DNA of 64,000 bases from Trissonchulus latispiculum (lineage: Eukaryota; Nematoda; Enoplea; Enoplida; Ironidae): NCBI GenBank assembly GCA_030248195.1, contig JASAND010030234.1, forward strand, positions 111,001 through 175,000, read 5' to 3'. The position numbers were made by a program, and so were the translations under genes. This document shows positions 61,862 through 64,000 of this stretch, piece by piece. The notes below the pieces were generated by a model. The model searched no databases. It had not been told where the DNA came from and was given only the letters and a program-made list of their open reading frames with translations. Positions within the stretch are counted from its first letter, which is position 1. Each line of letters opens with the position of its first letter.

Positions 61862-64000
61862 TCTGCGTCAAAGAGAAAGACAAGCTCACACTTTGCCCCA
61901 TTTAGAAGCAGCCCCAACTTGCGACCCTCTTCGCAAATCAACTGCAAATCCCGTAGCACCACCGCCGGGTCCCCGCCAACCGCTCCATCATCCATGTACC
62001 AAGAGTTGATCTCCGAGTTCAAACGCTCAACTATGGGGTGGAGTCCAAGGCAGAAGCAAAATGGGCCCAAGGGATCCCCCTGCTGTACGCCAACCTGAGA
62101 ACGGAGGACTTCCTTTCCCCAGAACAGGCACGACGGTTGCATATAGCTGCTATAAAGGAAAGGGTAGGCCTGGGGGAAATGGCTGTGCACCTGCTCCAAC
62201 ATATGCGTCCTGTCCAGGCTGTTGAAAGCGTTGGCGAAGTCAATTTTCAGGACAAGTTTGGTTTGTCCAGCGTTGACCGTAATGTAGCGTCTCATTGCAT
62301 GGACAGCGGCCTCAGCCCCCCTTGAAACACCGAATCCCATCTGTTTCGGGCAGAACAAGTTCCTCGAGCCAACTACCACCTGCTTGTTCACCAGCTTACC
62401 AGCCAGACGCCTTAGGGTTAACCCCACAGCAATTGGGCGCACGCCCCCACCCTTCTTGTTGAGTGCAACTAAGCGGGCACCGAAAAAGACAGGCCTCAGA
62501 AGAGAGGGCACTCCACCCTCAACGATAATCCCCATTAGGCCAGCTAGAGCTCCCGTCAGTGCTGCGCCAGTGGTCCCTAGTGCCTTTCCGCAGAGATCTT
62601 TCAAGTGTTGGGGCCGAAGACCGTCCCATCCGCCTGCCGATGCTGCCGGAAAGGTGGAAAGCGCAGCCTCCACATCGGCAGGTTCGAGACCTTCAACAAA
62701 CGGCGTGCTCGATTCAGATGGCTCCGGGACGCGAGGTGGTCTTGCAGAGGGATGCTTTTGCCTGAGCGCCTCAAGCGTTGACTCGTTCACGGGTGCTAAA
62801 CTATCAGAGCCAACTACCGACCGAATTGCACCTCTGATGTCACCCTCTGATAACTGCGAAGCCACTCTCTCGGCCAACACGTCGCGTGGTGAGATTTCCA
62901 TATAACCGCGCTGACGACTACTGGACGCTGGTTTCCGTGATACCGGCGGATTCTTTGGAAGTCCTTCTTGCGACCGAAAGACATCAGCCCTGTCCTTTAA
63001 GTATGCCCCCAAATTGGGGACTCGCCGACCAAACGCTGGCTTGCGAAGGCAAAATGGAGCAAAAGCCAGCAGCCGCGCCCAATCTAAGTCCGATCCTCCC
63101 CGAACGACCGCCGAAATCAAGTCGCACAGCAGGGCAGACAGAGCAGGACGCGCCTGTCTCGGGATCCTTCGGACAATCCCACCTGTTGGAAGCGACTTCA
63201 CGAACTCAACCCATTGGGCATGCGACCACCGGGCTGTTGCATTGACGGCCGACGACTCCACTCGTGATATCACAGCTTCGGCCACTGCTGGGTCATGCCC
63301 TCGAGAAGCACTGGAATTCGGGACCACAATTTCGGCACCCCGTTCCTGATATAAGCGGTGGAAAGAAGCTCTGAAGCTGTTGCATTGTGCATCCGAAAGT
63401 GAGGCACAAGAAGCGCCGCCGACAATGAACTTTGCATTCAGTATAACACGCACACCGCAGCTATGGCTGTCGCTCTGTCGATCGCACACAGCCTCTTCGT
63501 ACTGTAGTCGCTCGTACTCCTGGTCTCCAGTCGCGTTGCTCAGAGAATGGGCGAAGTACCGCGCGAACTCTGCTGATGTTCGGCTGTGCTCCTGGGATGG
63601 GAGACTATCAAAGTGACGGAAAAGGCGAGCTGGCCTATCTGCCACGAGAAGAGACCAGTGCCCAGAACCATGGTGAATTGGTAGCAGCAACACGTCAGCC
63701 TTTGGTATACCCTCCAACACGTGTTTGAGCTCCCCCGCATCCAGCTGACCGTTTGACGCAGCTGTCAATTGTTGGACTACAGAAACTCTTACCGGATAAA
63801 CGGAGTTCTGCTTCTTCCTCAAAGCTGCTAAGACAACCGAAGCGAGGCCAAAATCGATCGCCGCGTCATCCAGATCTTCGCCTGCCGTCACAAACGACAA
63901 AGATGAAGGCTCCAACCGGGATGCTCTAAGCCGTTCCGCGAGCAGATCAACTAACCCAGTCTGACCATTGGCCGGATTCTTGTGCTGGGAGGCATGCTGT
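61862..64000 (-). pseudogene. A2 N-terminal frame: Ulp1-like protease plus reverse transcriptase
   Basis: Open from the window edge (no stop up to 64000) to a stop at 61774 reached after the frameshift. The first 230 visible residues form a C48/Ulp1-type cysteine protease: His in GSGHWSLLVAD, Asp in FRHFDSL, then Gln and Cys in DRQSDSHSCGVR. After a variable linker with basic and Ser-rich stretches come SAGGWDGLRPQHL, ARLVALNKKGGGVRPIAVG, motif A LKIDFANAFNSLDR, GVQQGDPLGP and YMDD. Ulp1-like domains are known in NeSL- and Utopia-type members of the R2 superclade, which this most resembles. The N-terminal zinc fingers and Myb-like domain expected in that group would lie beyond the window. Confidence 0.85.

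Larger units (their letters stand above)
60408..64000 (-). mobile_element. Non-LTR retrotransposon copy A2, extends past the window
   Basis: At least 3,593 bp of family A on the minus strand, with the same 3' UTR as A1 apart from small changes next to the tract. It is colinear with A1 and continues further 5' with RT fingers and an N-terminal protease domain. Coding is split by a net 26-bp deletion near 61872 relative to A1, just after the ELVFLFD segment behind YMDD, so this copy is disabled. The 5' end lies beyond 64000. Confidence 0.9.

Overview
The window is eukaryotic and most likely from an invertebrate animal. It has a short host gene split by phase-1 introns and encoding EGF-like modules, intergenic DNA rich in A+T and microsatellites, and mostly metazoan-type retroelements. 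No species can be named from the sequence. Roughly 80% of the window is mobile DNA.

Layout. (1) 1-3290: minus-strand reading frames of unknown origin, comprising an RS/Arg-rich frame broken by stops and a 278-codon frame. (2) 3291-8650: a truncated long terminal repeat in the opposite orientation to the next element. It carries a tRNA-like gene and, at 4391-5669, a compact inserted element made only of two 163-bp LTRs and a gag gene, with a 5-bp target duplication. (3) 8653-40013: one giant minus-strand LTR retroelement of about 31.4 kb. Its LTRs are 6,567 and 6,736 bp, start TGTAATG and end CATTACA, and contain a tRNA cloverleaf. Reading 5' to 3' on the minus strand, the 18-kb interior holds a leader with a splice donor, gag, an envelope frame of fusion-protein type in the same frame as gag, a Ty3/Gypsy-order pol (protease, RT, RNase H, integrase) ending in an OTU-type cysteine protease, a separate gene with a NADAR-type domain, and a 480-codon orphan gene. 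(4) 40014-44282: no recognised gene. (5) 44283-51338: exons of a plus-strand host gene (signal peptide, cysteine-rich and EGF-like modules). Its introns hold a fold-back element and a TTAA-flanked inverted-repeat element. (6) 51808-52540: a decayed Ty3/Gypsy remnant. (7) 52541-64000: five same-orientation copies (two families, A and B) of a restriction-like-endonuclease non-LTR retrotransposon, separated by (CT)n/(GA)n tracts. The longest copy has a Ulp1-like protease domain and runs off the window edge.

Most interesting points. The giant element combines very long LTRs, an unusual gag-env-pol order and two accessory enzyme folds (OTU, NADAR) that elsewhere act in ubiquitin and ADP-ribose biology. 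A strong splice donor lies in its leader and a clean acceptor sits directly before the NADAR start codon, so a spliced accessory mRNA is plausible. A different three-copy short repeat lies in the leader and in each of the two later intergenic gaps. The second highlight is the non-LTR array. Every complete 3' end abuts (GA)n and every 5' truncation abuts (GA)n (one after a four-T spacer), and the leftmost tract begins inside a native CTCTCT run of a Gypsy coding sequence. This suggests a retrotransposon family that targets GA/CT dinucleotide runs. Mis-assembly through the CT tracts remains an alternative.
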